From assembly GCF_014050145.1 (NCBI RefSeq), contig NZ_JACFYF010000001.1:310001-374000 (forward strand): a stretch of 64,000 nt of DNA. Direction: 5' to 3'. Position numbers and translations under genes: made by a program. The notes beneath the pieces were generated by a model that was not told where the DNA came from, did no database searches, and saw only the letters and a list, made by a program, of their open reading frames with translations. Shown one piece after another: positions 45,910 to 56,707 of the stretch. Position 1 is the first letter of the stretch; every line of letters starts with the position of its first letter. Source of the stretch: Vibrio marinisediminis. Lineage in GTDB: Bacteria > Pseudomonadota > Gammaproteobacteria > Enterobacterales > Vibrionaceae.

Positions 45910-47109
45910 ATGAAAAAAAACCTTCCCTACTTAAGTGCCCGTTTTTTTGATGGCATCTCATCGGGGTTATTTATGATGGCGTTACCGTGGTTGATCCTAA
46001 AAACACCCAATATGGGCACATTTGTCGCACTGACTGCACTCACTTGTACCGTTACGTCTTTTATCATGACTCCCTTCATTTCCACTTTAGTTGACCGACA
46101 CTCACGTAAAGCTATTTTACTATTGGTCCAAATCGTTCAATCTAGTACCGCAGCACTTGTTGCTGCACTGTTTTGGTTTGATGTCGGCAATGTATGGGCA
46201 TTAGCCGCCGCGCAGTTGATATTTTGGGTATCAAGCAATTTAGCTTGGTTGACAAATAACGCGTTTACCCAAGAAAACTTTGAGCGCCATGAATATGCAA
46301 AAATTTCAAGTTATCAAGAAATTATTTTGCAAAGCACGACCCTTGGGGCTGGAGCTTTAGGAGTCGTACTATTGCAGGTGTGGGATGTTCCACAGTTTGC
46401 CCTATTTGCAGCCTCAGCATCTGGACTATCCGTACTTTGTTATATATTTACCCCTTATCGCCGTCAATTGAGAGAGACACAAAATAGCGTCTCCTTCATT
46501 AAGCAAGTCATTGAAATAAAATCCATTTTCACCAGCAATACAATACTTTATTCCATTTTGATGTTGTCAAGTTTAACTTACCCTTTGTTAACGCTGCTTG
46601 GAAACTTAATGCCTATTGTTTTTTCGGAACGAGGTGTGTCTGGGGAATGGTATGCTGGCTATAACGTGGCATTTGGCTTAGGTTCATTACTAACTGGCTT
46701 ATTGCTTTCAAAGCTGCTGTCTCTCGGTAACCACTTAAACATCATTTGTGTAACCATGTTCGCAGTTAGCATTGCATTGTTCGGCATTAGCCTTGCCCCG
46801 CACCCCATGTTTATTCTTATCTTTACCCTCACCTTTGGGTTCTTTAATGCTCTTAATCGTATCGCTCGTACAAATTGGATGCACATTATCGTACCTATCA
46901 ATATAAGAGGACGAGTAGAAGGTGGTATCGCTATGTTTACGACCACTTGCCAAAGCGTATTTTATGTCTTGGTTGCCTTACTCAGTCATTTTCAATGGAG
47001 CGATTTAGGTTTCACTTTAGGAGCATCAGTTTCTCTAATAGCGGCGAGCATACTACTCATATTGAAAAAACAATATATGTCGCATTATTCAACCCCAGTG
47101 AATGGCTGA
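45910..47109 (+). CDS. MFS transporter, probable SoxR-regulated exporter
   Basis: This 399-residue membrane protein has about 12 predicted helices. It begins LPYLSARFFDGISSGLFMMALPWLIL and has the loop 2-3 basic motif DRHSRKA (about 61-67) of the MFS. Members of this MFS_1/MFS_3-like group are often drug or siderophore exporters. The SoxR box in front suggests export of redox-active compounds, by inference. Confidence 0.87.
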   Translation: MKKNLPYLSARFFDGISSGLFMMALPWLILKTPNMGTFVALTALTCTVTSFIMTPFISTLVDRHSRKAILLLVQIVQSSTAALVAALFWFDVGNVWALAAAQLIFWVSSNLAWLTNNAFTQENFERHEYAKISSYQEIILQSTTLGAGALGVVLLQVWDVPQFALFAASASGLSVLCYIFTPYRRQLRETQNSVSFIKQVIEIKSIFTSNTILYSILMLSSLTYPLLTLLGNLMPIVFSERGVSGEWYAGYNVAFGLGSLLTGLLLSKLLSLGNHLNIICVTMFAVSIALFGISLAPHPMFILIFTLTFGFFNALNRIARTNWMHIIVPINIRGRVEGGIAMFTTTCQSVFYVLVALLSHFQWSDLGFTLGASVSLIAASILLILKKQYMSHYSTPVNG

Positions 47110-47338
47110 ATGGCCTCTCTAGACAACTTACTTAGGGCAAGCAAGTAGCGAAACCTCATGTAATAAAACAAGGTTAACGATAAGTTAATCGCATTTAATC
47201 ATTGAGTTACATCGAATTTGCGAGCCATAACTAACGTTGAATCAATCACATATACCTAGCACCTTGGTTTGAATAAAATATGACGGAACATACAAAAGTT
47301 TACTAGCCAACCTTGTATTCACATAGAAAAGGCAATTC

Positions 47339-50300
47339 ATGTCTAAACGCGTGCTTTTTTATTCCCAATATCTATTGATACTGTCGCTATTGGCTACAGT
47401 GAGCTTTAGTATAAAAGCGGAAACCAGCGCGATCCAACCCGATGGCTATCTCGATGGTCAAGGCGGAGAAATTGCCACGCTGGCACATCTTCGTTGGCTA
47501 AGTGAAAACCCCGCCGCTTGGGATGAAGATTGGGTGCAAACCGCCGACATTGATGCTACTGAGACGAAAGAGTGGAATAGTGGGAAAGGATTTAGACCGA
47601 TTGGTGACGACAGCAGAGGTTCTACATCTAGAGTACGATTTGAAGGTAAGTATGACGGACAAGGACACTCGGTTTTAAACTTATACATTGACTATGACCG
47701 CTATGATTATATCGGTTTTTTTGGTCACACATATCGTGCATCCATCAGCAACCTTAAATTAGACAATATTGCTGTATACGGTAAAAAATACGTTGCTGGT
47801 CTAATCGGATATGCACGGGAAAGTAACATTCATGCCATTGAAGTAACGGGGATGGTATTTGGTCTTGATTATGCGGGAGGTGTCGTCGGTCAATCCTCTA
47901 CCTCGACAATCTCATCGGTAAAAAGTGAGGTAAACCTACCTGGGTATGGACTAGTTGGTGGCATTGTTGGGCGACAGGATAGAACCACAGTTATAAACTC
48001 TTTCGCCGGTGGTAACATTTCCTCTGGAAAAGCTAAACGTGGTGGCGGTATCGCTGGCTATGTATCAAATTCTATTATAAAGAATAGTTACTCTAATACT
48101 CAGATAATCAGTAGTGATCCCAGTTCAGGCTTGTATGGTAAAGAGTACAATGCAACCATCGAAAATAGCTATTTTGATTGTGAGTTAGGTGGTTATACGC
48201 CTAATGATAATGACTGCACAACACCAGATTTGCCATCGTTTGGCAGACCCCATGCATTCTTTACCCAAGCCGCAAACTTCCCCAGTTGGGATATCACGAG
48301 TGCATGGGCGAAAGGTGTTTGGCAGCTAAAAGATAATAGCCCGCTCGAACTTGCACCAGAAGCGATCCCAATATTTACCCACCCTACATCAATGTTACCA
48401 AACTACGTTGCAAAAGAAGACGCACCATTTCAACTTCAAGTCACTGCAATCTCTGCCGAGAACAATCCATTACCTGTTGAATATAAATTAGAAGGGGCAC
48501 CGAGTTGGCTCACTATTGATGATTCTGGATTACTCTCTGGCACACCAACTCACCTTCACGCAAACCAGACATCCCGCGTTGCTATTTTTGCTCAACAAGG
48601 TGCCACTTGGAACGCCTTACCTAGTGCTGATTTTGCAGTTGAAGCAACTAACGACAAGCCGACGGCTCACCCAATTACACTGTCATTAAAACAAGGCATA
48701 GTAACCGAACTGCCACTATCCAATTGGATTGTAGATGAAGAAAACGGTCCCTTTGAGTTCTCCATCAGCACAGCACCTAACCATGCTACGCTGCGCAACC
48801 TCGATGCTCACGGAAATATCACTCTAGAAACTCCCCTTAACTATTCCGGACCAGATTTGATTAACGTACTAGTTAAAGATGGAAAACATTCTGTTGCCCA
48901 CACCATTACTCTCGACATTGGGGCAAAAAATATACCCAACGAATTCACTTACTATCTATTTGAAGATAGCAACCAAACCATCGATTTCCGCCTAATCGCG
49001 AACGGAGATCAAACACCAAGTGTTGAGATTTCTTCACATCCATCACATGGGGGGTTATCAGAAAATTCACCTCTCGAATATGTCTATCAACCTAATGAGC
49101 ACTACTTTGGGCACGATAGTTTTACCGCTAAGGTGAATGGTCAAGCTGTAGTCGTTACCCTCGCTATTGTTCAAGTTGTAGACCCAATAACGACAAAACC
49201 GTTTTCTGTAAAAACAAATGAAGACCGTTCGATCTCGATTGATTTAAGTCATGTAATAGAAGACCCCGAACAACAACGACTGTCTTACAGCGAAGTCTCT
49301 GCGGATAACGGTGCCGTATCACAACTCACAGACTCAACATTTGTCTATACACCTAACGCCGAGTTTTCTGGGCAAGACACCATCACCTTTTCAGTCAATG
49401 ACGCTCTACGCCCGAAAGTCTCTGCCAACATTGACGTCACGATATTGCCAATCAATGACCCTCCAATCGCGAAACTTGTTCATACATCAACTTATAATTA
49501 CAAAAGTATTTATTTCAAAGACATCGCTAAAGATATCGACTCAAACAATCTATCTTTTGAAATTTCTAACGAGGCTAAACTAGGAACCATAACTAAATAT
49601 GCAACATACTTTCGCTACTCAAGAACAAACAGCGAACAGACGGGACACGAAAATATCACCGTACGTGTTAGCGATGGTGAAAACCACATTGAAGTCCCCG
49701 TAACCCTCTATGTCACAACAGCGCCAGTTGAGCCCAAAGATTACGATGGACATTCAGGAACAATTACATCGTTGGCTGAGTTACGTTGGGTTAGCCGAAG
49801 CATCACAAGTATCGATAAGCATTGGAAATTAGGTGCCAATATCGATGCGAGTGAAAGCCGATATTGGAACTTTCAAAGTGACAATCTTCGCCCAGACAGA
49901 CCACAAAAAGCGGCAGGTTTCCGACCGATAGCAAACGGACAAGGTCGTTTTTTTACTGGCACATTTAATGGCAATAATTACGCGATCTCCAACCTCTATA
50001 TGTATCGATTTGCCGCACAGAGTTCTGGGATTTTTGATAGTGTAGAAAATGCCACGATTGAAAATCTACATTTAAATAATGTTGATATAGAAGCGCAGAC
50101 AATTACAGGCGGACTCACCTCGCGAGCCATCAACTCGACAATTAGAAATGTGCATATAACCGGGAAAATACAAGGCGCAACTCTTGTTGGAGGTATTGTC
50201 GCAGACTCAAAAAACTCTCAATTGGAAGATGTGAGCTTTAGTGGGGAAATTGTTGGGGCATTTCAGGTTGGCGGTATTGTCGCTAATCTAAATCAGAGCA

Positions 50301-53300
50301 ATATAAATCATGCTGCCGTCAACGTAACTCTCAATGGCAACAGCTACATGGGTGGTATTGCTTCAACGGCTAGCAACGCGACACTCTCCCACCTCAATGT
50401 GACATCAACCATCAAAGGCTATAACTATGTAGGCGGAATTGCCGGCACTATAACCGATTCAAATATTAATCAAGCGGTCTCCAACGCAATAATCTCAGGC
50501 CAAAAATTCATTGGTGGTGTCGTTGGAACCACTGCATACACTAGCAAAATCTCCAACAGCTATGTTATAGGTCCTGTTACCGGAAACGAACAGGTTGCAG
50601 GTATCATCGGTAGGGCAAACATCTATAACGGAATTTACCCCACCATTGAAAACAGTTACTCAACAGCGAAAATCACAGCGAATAAATATCACAGTAGTTT
50701 GTCTTTCGGTAGCGCGAACATCGAACACGCTTTCTACGATTGCCAAGTCGGCTACCTTGATTGCTCCCAAGAAGGGGCAAAAACCACCGCTGAATTGCAA
50801 ACTATAAACACCTTCCTTGATGCAAATTGGCAACATGCTGATGCATGGAATCAAGGCGTTTGGCTACTGGAAAACGGGCAATATCCAAGACTTCGTCAGC
50901 ACCCTGTGCCGCTGTTCACCTCCCCTAGCCAAGCGATTGAGCAAATTTCTCTTCCTGAGGGAAGCGCACTCAATCAAAGTATTACCGCTACGCCAGCAAT
51001 CGCGAATGAACCGCTAAAGTACACACTGTCTGCCAATGCACCGAACTGGTTAACACTGGATGAAAAGCGCGGGCTGCTGTCGGGGAATCCGCTGGAAGCG
51101 GATATTGGTGAAAGTAACGATGTAATAATTACCGTCAACCAAGGTGAATTATCTAATGCTCTACCTCCCTTTGATTTACGCGTAGAAAACATTAACTACC
51201 CACCCACAGCCGCTACTAGCGCGATGCTGGTTAATGAGGGTGCAGGTCAAACGATTAACTTAGCGGCACTGATCAATGATAGGGACAGCGAAGACAGCCA
51301 TACCTTTTTCGTTCAACTACCCACCAGCGGTAAAGCCGTCACTACGGTAACAACGCAAGGCATCGCCACCTATACTACCACCGACCCCGATTATGTCGGC
51401 GTAGACGAGTTTTACTACTCGGTCACCGATGGCAACAGCCCCCCGGTGAGTGCCAAAGTCAGCGTCATCATCAATAATATCAATGATGCGCCAATCGCTA
51501 ATGACCACCATATTGAGACGCTACAAGACAGCAGCGTCACACTTGATTTGAACACCATTATCATCGACCCAGATCCGGATGATCGCCATCGGTTCTCTGT
51601 AAGCCAGCCAAGCAGCGGGGCGGGAACCGTAACATTAACAGGCAATATGGCAACTTTTACCACTCGTGGTGAGCACTTAGGTCGCGACAGTTTCCAATAC
51701 TGGGTCACTGACGGTCACAACCAAACCGCGACTGCAGTAGTGGATGTAAGCGTAACCAACGTCAATGACGCACCAAAAATTTCTGGTACTCCCGACACGC
51801 TTATCGGAGTAAATAAACACTATTCATTTATCCCAACGGTAATGGACCCAGACCGTAACGACACTCATCGATTCACCATTACCAACAAACCCATTTGGGC
51901 ATCCTTTAACCGCTCCACTGGGCAGTTAACGGGGACCCCTACTGAAGAAGAGCGCGGGGAGGTAACGGACAACATCACAATTAAAGTCACCGACCAAGCA
52001 GGTCTTTCAGACACATTGCCGAGCTTTACTCTCAGTGTAGAAGAAGCGAAACCCATCGCTGTTGATGATGTATTCACATTGATATCCAATGAGGCAGAGC
52101 ATTACACTCTGTCAGTGCTCAAGAATGATAGTCACTCTAGCGATTTACCTATCTCAATCCAATCCGCCAATAGCAATGATGGTGTCCTTAAGGTCGAGAA
52201 TGGGCAAATAGTTATTGTACTTGAAGCACCTTTGTCATCGGTCGAAATCGCTTATGTCATTGAAGATGAGCTGGAACAAACAGACTTGGCTCAAGTCATA
52301 CTAAATATCAATCGCGACGCCGAGCAAAATAAACCTGAAATTCAAGAGCCTGCGGATATCACAGTGTATGCCAACTCGTTGTTTACCCGTGTACAACTCA
52401 CACCACCGACGGCAAATGACTATCAAGGGAATCCACTCCCTGCCAAACTTCTTGATAATTACACGCCACTGCTGTCAGGTAGACATTATGTGCGCTGGCT
52501 AGTCGAAGATAGTCAAGGCAATGACCGCATCGAAACGCAATCCATTGATGTATTTCCTACAGTATCATTTCCCGCTGACGTTACGATCTCAAGCAATAAT
52601 ACCAGCTTCAAAGTTCCCTTCATTCTCAGTGGAGAGGCACCCTACTACCCAATATATGTACCGTATCAAGTAAGCACTCATTCAAATTCAGGTGTTCACC
52701 TTTCAGAATCAGGTATTGTAAGCATTCTCGAGGGAACAACCGCCTATTTAGATCTTGCGGTTAGTGCTTCCCCTACGCTAGAGCCAACGCCAGTGATGAC
52801 CATCACTCTCGATACTGAGCATCCGGATAGGCGCTTAAACATCGGCAGTAAGAATACCTTTACTCTGTCGACTCAAGACCAGGCTCAGCCTCCAAAAGTA
52901 ACGTCTCGGGTTTATCAAAATGGGCAACAACGCCGTTGGGTGGAGAATGATCACCTTGTTACGTTTAAAACGATAGCAAACAATAATGCCCCCAACATTA
53001 GTTACCACTATGATTGGAACTATCAAAACGTCACTGTAATTAGTGAAAATGGAGACGAATTGGTGGTTGACCCAAGCCAACTCACCGAGGGTATCCATAA
53101 ATTTATGGTCACGGTGACTCGTACCGATGCACCGTCGGTACCAACACCACATGACATTTACTTCGAAATAGGAACGCTTGAACCACTGTCACCTAGCCAA
53201 GACAGTGATGGTGACCTGATACCCGACAAACAAGAAACCCACGCGGATGATGACCTAGATGGGATCCCAAATTACCTAGATGCCTCCTCCGTCTGTCAAA

Positions 53301-54208
53301 CCATACCTGCATATGCCGAGATTAAGCACCGCTATTTGGCGGAAGTAGAAGCTGGACTTTGCTTACGAAAAGGCACAACTGTCGCTAATTCAATATCAAG
53401 CGGGTTAATCATCCCTGCTGCTCCAGATAACCACCACCAATACATTGGTGGTGTGTATGACTTTGTTATTTCAGGCTTGACCGCCCCCGGTCAAATCACC
53501 AATGTCGTGCTACCACAAAAATTATCGATTCCGAGTAACGCTATTTATCGCAAATATCTAAACAGCGTATGGCAAGACTTTGTCGATGACATCAATGGTG
53601 AAACTGTCGACCAGACCCTACCAAACGGTGCTGTCAGTTCGACTCGTGGTGAAAATGGATATTGCCCGCCACCAGCAACACCTAACACTGAAGGTTCGCC
53701 ATGGCAATACGGCTTACAGACTGGTGACTGGTGCGTACAACTGTCAATTCGAGATGGTGGCAGTAACGATGCTGATGATTTGGTCAATGGTGTGATCAAC
53801 GACCCAAGCGGATCGGCCGCACCAATGTCTTTGAACCGAGCTCCTATCGCCAAAAATGACCTATTTGTGGTTGATCGTAATGAAGTATTCATGCCGCTAG
53901 AGGTACTTACGAACGACACCGATCCAGATGGTGATCATCTAACAATTACAGATGCCACCATTTTATCAGGGCTAGCCGATGTTCAGATCGATCATCAGCA
54001 GCTTTTGTTCAGCACCACCGAAGATGTGATTGGACAAGTGACCATTTTGTATACAGTCTCTGATGGACACTTACCCGCCACAGCTTCTGTCACGGTCAAT
54101 ATTGAGAGTGCAACCAAGCGACGCAGCGGAGGGTCGTTGCCCCTGATTGCCTTATTGGGGTTATGTATCATCGCCGTTTGGCGATACAAGCAAGGACAAC
54201 ATTGGTAA
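47339..54208 (+). CDS. Giant GLUG/Ig-like surface protein with GlyGly-CTERM anchor
   Basis: This 2289-residue protein has a signal peptide (about 1-28), a first GLUG-repeat block (about 34-344, GGxxG... repeats), Ig/cadherin-like repeats (about 345-800), a second GLUG block (about 801-1187), many further Ig-like/cadherin-like repeats (to about 1950), a calcium-binding DSDGDLIPDKQ-type repeat (about 1954-1982), a choice-of-anchor-U-like domain (about 1985-2160) and a GlyGly-CTERM tail (GGSLPLIALLGL then basic residues, 2261-2289). The tail is the substrate signal of rhombosortase in Vibrio. The two GLUG blocks start alike and look like an internal duplication. It is probably an adhesin or matrix protein; no rhombosortase gene is in the window. 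Confidence 0.85.
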   Translation: MSKRVLFYSQYLLILSLLATVSFSIKAETSAIQPDGYLDGQGGEIATLAHLRWLSENPAAWDEDWVQTADIDATETKEWNSGKGFRPIGDDSRGSTSRVRFEGKYDGQGHSVLNLYIDYDRYDYIGFFGHTYRASISNLKLDNIAVYGKKYVAGLIGYARESNIHAIEVTGMVFGLDYAGGVVGQSSTSTISSVKSEVNLPGYGLVGGIVGRQDRTTVINSFAGGNISSGKAKRGGGIAGYVSNSIIKNSYSNTQIISSDPSSGLYGKEYNATIENSYFDCELGGYTPNDNDCTTPDLPSFGRPHAFFTQAANFPSWDITSAWAKGVWQLKDNSPLELAPEAIPIFTHPTSMLPNYVAKEDAPFQLQVTAISAENNPLPVEYKLEGAPSWLTIDDSGLLSGTPTHLHANQTSRVAIFAQQGATWNALPSADFAVEATNDKPTAHPITLSLKQGIVTELPLSNWIVDEENGPFEFSISTAPNHATLRNLDAHGNITLETPLNYSGPDLINVLVKDGKHSVAHTITLDIGAKNIPNEFTYYLFEDSNQTIDFRLIANGDQTPSVEISSHPSHGGLSENSPLEYVYQPNEHYFGHDSFTAKVNGQAVVVTLAIVQVVDPITTKPFSVKTNEDRSISIDLSHVIEDPEQQRLSYSEVSADNGAVSQLTDSTFVYTPNAEFSGQDTITFSVNDALRPKVSANIDVTILPINDPPIAKLVHTSTYNYKSIYFKDIAKDIDSNNLSFEISNEAKLGTITKYATYFRYSRTNSEQTGHENITVRVSDGENHIEVPVTLYVTTAPVEPKDYDGHSGTITSLAELRWVSRSITSIDKHWKLGANIDASESRYWNFQSDNLRPDRPQKAAGFRPIANGQGRFFTGTFNGNNYAISNLYMYRFAAQSSGIFDSVENATIENLHLNNVDIEAQTITGGLTSRAINSTIRNVHITGKIQGATLVGGIVADSKNSQLEDVSFSGEIVGAFQVGGIVANLNQSNINHAAVNVTLNGNSYMGGIASTASNATLSHLNVTSTIKGYNYVGGIAGTITDSNINQAVSNAIISGQKFIGGVVGTTAYTSKISNSYVIGPVTGNEQVAGIIGRANIYNGIYPTIENSYSTAKITANKYHSSLSFGSANIEHAFYDCQVGYLDCSQEGAKTTAELQTINTFLDANWQHADAWNQGVWLLENGQYPRLRQHPVPLFTSPSQAIEQISLPEGSALNQSITATPAIANEPLKYTLSANAPNWLTLDEKRGLLSGNPLEADIGESNDVIITVNQGELSNALPPFDLRVENINYPPTAATSAMLVNEGAGQTINLAALINDRDSEDSHTFFVQLPTSGKAVTTVTTQGIATYTTTDPDYVGVDEFYYSVTDGNSPPVSAKVSVIINNINDAPIANDHHIETLQDSSVTLDLNTIIIDPDPDDRHRFSVSQPSSGAGTVTLTGNMATFTTRGEHLGRDSFQYWVTDGHNQTATAVVDVSVTNVNDAPKISGTPDTLIGVNKHYSFIPTVMDPDRNDTHRFTITNKPIWASFNRSTGQLTGTPTEEERGEVTDNITIKVTDQAGLSDTLPSFTLSVEEAKPIAVDDVFTLISNEAEHYTLSVLKNDSHSSDLPISIQSANSNDGVLKVENGQIVIVLEAPLSSVEIAYVIEDELEQTDLAQVILNINRDAEQNKPEIQEPADITVYANSLFTRVQLTPPTANDYQGNPLPAKLLDNYTPLLSGRHYVRWLVEDSQGNDRIETQSIDVFPTVSFPADVTISSNNTSFKVPFILSGEAPYYPIYVPYQVSTHSNSGVHLSESGIVSILEGTTAYLDLAVSASPTLEPTPVMTITLDTEHPDRRLNIGSKNTFTLSTQDQAQPPKVTSRVYQNGQQRRWVENDHLVTFKTIANNNAPNISYHYDWNYQNVTVISENGDELVVDPSQLTEGIHKFMVTVTRTDAPSVPTPHDIYFEIGTLEPLSPSQDSDGDLIPDKQETHADDDLDGIPNYLDASSVCQTIPAYAEIKHRYLAEVEAGLCLRKGTTVANSISSGLIIPAAPDNHHQYIGGVYDFVISGLTAPGQITNVVLPQKLSIPSNAIYRKYLNSVWQDFVDDINGETVDQTLPNGAVSSTRGENGYCPPPATPNTEGSPWQYGLQTGDWCVQLSIRDGGSNDADDLVNGVINDPSGSAAPMSLNRAPIAKNDLFVVDRNEVFMPLEVLTNDTDPDGDHLTITDATILSGLADVQIDHQQLLFSTTEDVIGQVTILYTVSDGHLPATASVTVNIESATKRRSGGSLPLIALLGLCIIAVWRYKQGQHW

Positions 54209-54214
54209 AAAAAA

Positions 54215-54234
54215 CCAACCTCTTTCGAGGTTGG
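54215..54234. terminator. Hairpin after the giant surface-protein gene
   Basis: An 8-bp stem (CCAACCTC / GAGGTTGG) with a 4-base loop lies 7 bases after the stop. The A run precedes it, so the T run is on the minus strand, but position suggests it ends this gene. The 343 bases up to the next gene hold no ORF and should contain the two-component operon promoter. Confidence 0.6.
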
Positions 54235-54577
54235 CTTATCCTCTACCACTTCTAGGCTGGGGGTTAAGGAGCGGGTAGATGATGTTTAAAAACTCAATTT
54301 ATCAAAAATTTAGATACGACCAAATTTGAAACACTCTGCCATATAAACCGAGCAAATCGGCGACCAAACAGAAGTGTGGAGTTTTCCATCATTTGACTAT
54401 ATCAACGCAATCCTAACCTATCCAAACAAGCGGATGGTTGCAAAACTACAGACAATTGTAAGAGCTCTCTTACAAAAATGTTTATTCACAAGCATCAAAT
54501 TAACTCGCTAATCGTTGAGAAAATAACCACGACTGGCATCATATTTCTAGCAAGCACAATGGATGGTTGGATAGCTG

Positions 54578-55285
54578 ATGAATGCAAAACAAATTTTAGT
54601 CGTGGACGACAATCAAGAACTACGCGAAGCATTAAGTGATTATCTAGGTAAAGCGGGTTTTGATGTTCTAGGCGCTGAAAACGGTACCGCCATGTGGCGA
54701 GTTCTTCAATCGCATCAACCTGATCTTATTATTCTCGATATTATGATGCCCGGAGATGATGGCTTTACGCTATGCCAGCAAATTCGTCGCTCCTCTAATG
54801 TACCCATTATCATGTTAACCGCGGTCACAGAAGAAGCTGACCGAGTTGCCGGATTGGAAATGGGCGCGGACGACTACATCACTAAGTCTTTTAGCCCTCG
54901 AGAATTGCTTGCCCGTATTAAAACTATTCTGCGTCGCAGTATTACCAGCCATAGCGCCAAGTTAGCACGCAAAGTGCGTTTTGAAGATTGGTTACTTGAT
55001 ACCGTCACCCGTCAGCTCACTCATACGCCAAGTGACACCATCAAACAACTCAGTGGCGCCGATCTCTCACTACTTGGTCTGTTCATCTCTAATGCCGAAT
55101 CCATCCTTTCACGAGATCATATCGCCCGTGAAATATGGGGAAGAGATGCCGATCCATTTGAACGGGGTATTGATGTTCAAATTAGCCGACTTCGTCACCA
55201 TCTCGATGATAAAGACCGCTCTCTCATTTTAACAGTGCGAAACAAAGGCTACATGCTCACCGCTGGTGTTCAATATGAAGGTTAA
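54578..55285 (+). CDS. OmpR/PhoB-family response regulator
   Basis: This 235-residue regulator has a receiver domain (about 5-118; phosphoacceptor D54 in LIILDIMMPG) and a C-terminal winged helix (about 135-230). In the conserved K-P pair of the receiver, the proline is replaced by serine (YITKSFSPREL), which is unusual. It overlaps the histidine kinase gene by 11 bases. The order with kinase and sugar-binding protein resembles the GltR/GtrS glucose system of Pseudomonas. Confidence 0.93.
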   Translation: MNAKQILVVDDNQELREALSDYLGKAGFDVLGAENGTAMWRVLQSHQPDLIILDIMMPGDDGFTLCQQIRRSSNVPIIMLTAVTEEADRVAGLEMGADDYITKSFSPRELLARIKTILRRSITSHSAKLARKVRFEDWLLDTVTRQLTHTPSDTIKQLSGADLSLLGLFISNAESILSRDHIAREIWGRDADPFERGIDVQISRLRHHLDDKDRSLILTVRNKGYMLTAGVQYEG

Positions 55286-56705
55286 AGGTTTAACCAATTC
55301 ACTTGCGATGCGCACCAGTCTATTTTTGCTGTGTGTCATCATCCTTGCCCAATTCCTCGCGGGGCTAATTTGGTATCAACACAGTAGCGAGAAAGACAAA
55401 GAAGGGTTAACCACAACCGTCAATAGCTTAGCGCTGAGTGCCTCCTCAACCATTGCTTTTTTTCAAACTCTACCACCTGAGTATCGCCATTTAGTGCTTA
55501 ATCAGCTACGAAGCATGGGGGGAACTCGATTCTTCGTCTCTCTCAATAACCATCAAATTCCTGTTGCCCCTTTACCCGCCAGTGACAGAAAAACGATGGT
55601 CATTGAAGAGGTTGAGAGTGTGCTTCACCACGAGTTACAAGATGCGCCGGACATTCAAGTGGAGTTTACTCGCCGAGACAAACTCAAAGTCTTCAACAAA
55701 GAGCTCTCTATTGACGAACTCCCGATGCTTTGGGGGCATTACTCTCTCTCCTATGGCGATCTTAACCCACCGATTTTAGTTATTCAGGTTAAAGTCGATG
55801 AACACGCTTGGTTCTATCTCGCTGCGGTACTACCTGCTCCCTATATCAATCTCGAAACCAGTTATTTTCAAATTCGTGAATGGTTTACTTTACTGCTTTC
55901 GGCACTGCTACTACTTATTTGCACATGGTTTGTTGTTCAGCGTGAAATTCGCCCAATTAGACAGCTGGCAAAGGCCGCCACGCTCATGTCAAGTCGATTA
56001 AAAGTACCAGAAGTAAAAGAAGAAGGCAGCGCCGAACTAAAGGCCGCAGTGCATGCCTTTAATAAAATGAACCGTCGTATTGATAGCCATATTAAAGACC
56101 GCGAAATGCTGTTTAGCTCAATTTCTCATGATCTAAAAACACCGATCGCCTGCTTAAAACTGCGCGCCGAAATGCTTGATGATGATACCGAACGAGAACG
56201 TTTTACACGCATCGCTAACGATCTCGACCTGATGGTGAAAGGCGCATTGCAATGTATTAAAGAAACCGATATTCATGAAGATATCGAGCCGATTGATCTC
56301 GAACAGCTGATCAACCATGTTACCAGTGCGATTGATCCAAAAAGTGAACGTATCACCATACACAAGACCAAAGTTCATCCCTATGCGGGTAAACCTTTAG
56401 CAATCAAACGCTGCATTCAAAACTTAGTCGATAACGCGGTCAAATATGGTGATAAAGCCGACATCTATCTACAACAAAGCCTCGATTCAGTCACAATAAA
56501 AATAGAAGACTATGGTCGCTCTCTCGATCCCCATGATTTAGACAAACTCGTTCAACCCTATTATCGAGGACACAGCGTTCAAGAAGGCAATGGGCTTGGT
56601 CTGACGATTTCACAAAGTATTGTTAAAGCTCATGGTGGTCAGCTCATACTCGAGATGACTGAACGGGGCGGACTCTGTGCCACGCTTGCATTCCCAAGAG
56701 ATTAG
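55275..56705 (+). CDS. Membrane sensor histidine kinase
   Basis: This 476-residue kinase has a first transmembrane helix (about 13-33), a periplasmic domain (about 35-200), a second helix (about 203-220), HAMP (about 222-275), HisKA with H285 in SSISHDLKTP, and HATPase with N box LVDNAVKYGD and G boxes ending GNGLGLTIS. It is translationally coupled to the response regulator (start inside its end) and is followed after 2 bases by the sugar-binding protein gene, whose product could present its ligand to the periplasmic domain. Confidence 0.94.
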   Translation: MKVKGLTNSLAMRTSLFLLCVIILAQFLAGLIWYQHSSEKDKEGLTTTVNSLALSASSTIAFFQTLPPEYRHLVLNQLRSMGGTRFFVSLNNHQIPVAPLPASDRKTMVIEEVESVLHHELQDAPDIQVEFTRRDKLKVFNKELSIDELPMLWGHYSLSYGDLNPPILVIQVKVDEHAWFYLAAVLPAPYINLETSYFQIREWFTLLLSALLLLICTWFVVQREIRPIRQLAKAATLMSSRLKVPEVKEEGSAELKAAVHAFNKMNRRIDSHIKDREMLFSSISHDLKTPIACLKLRAEMLDDDTERERFTRIANDLDLMVKGALQCIKETDIHEDIEPIDLEQLINHVTSAIDPKSERITIHKTKVHPYAGKPLAIKRCIQNLVDNAVKYGDKADIYLQQSLDSVTIKIEDYGRSLDPHDLDKLVQPYYRGHSVQEGNGLGLTISQSIVKAHGGQLILEMTERGGLCATLAFPRD

Positions 56706-56707
56706 TT

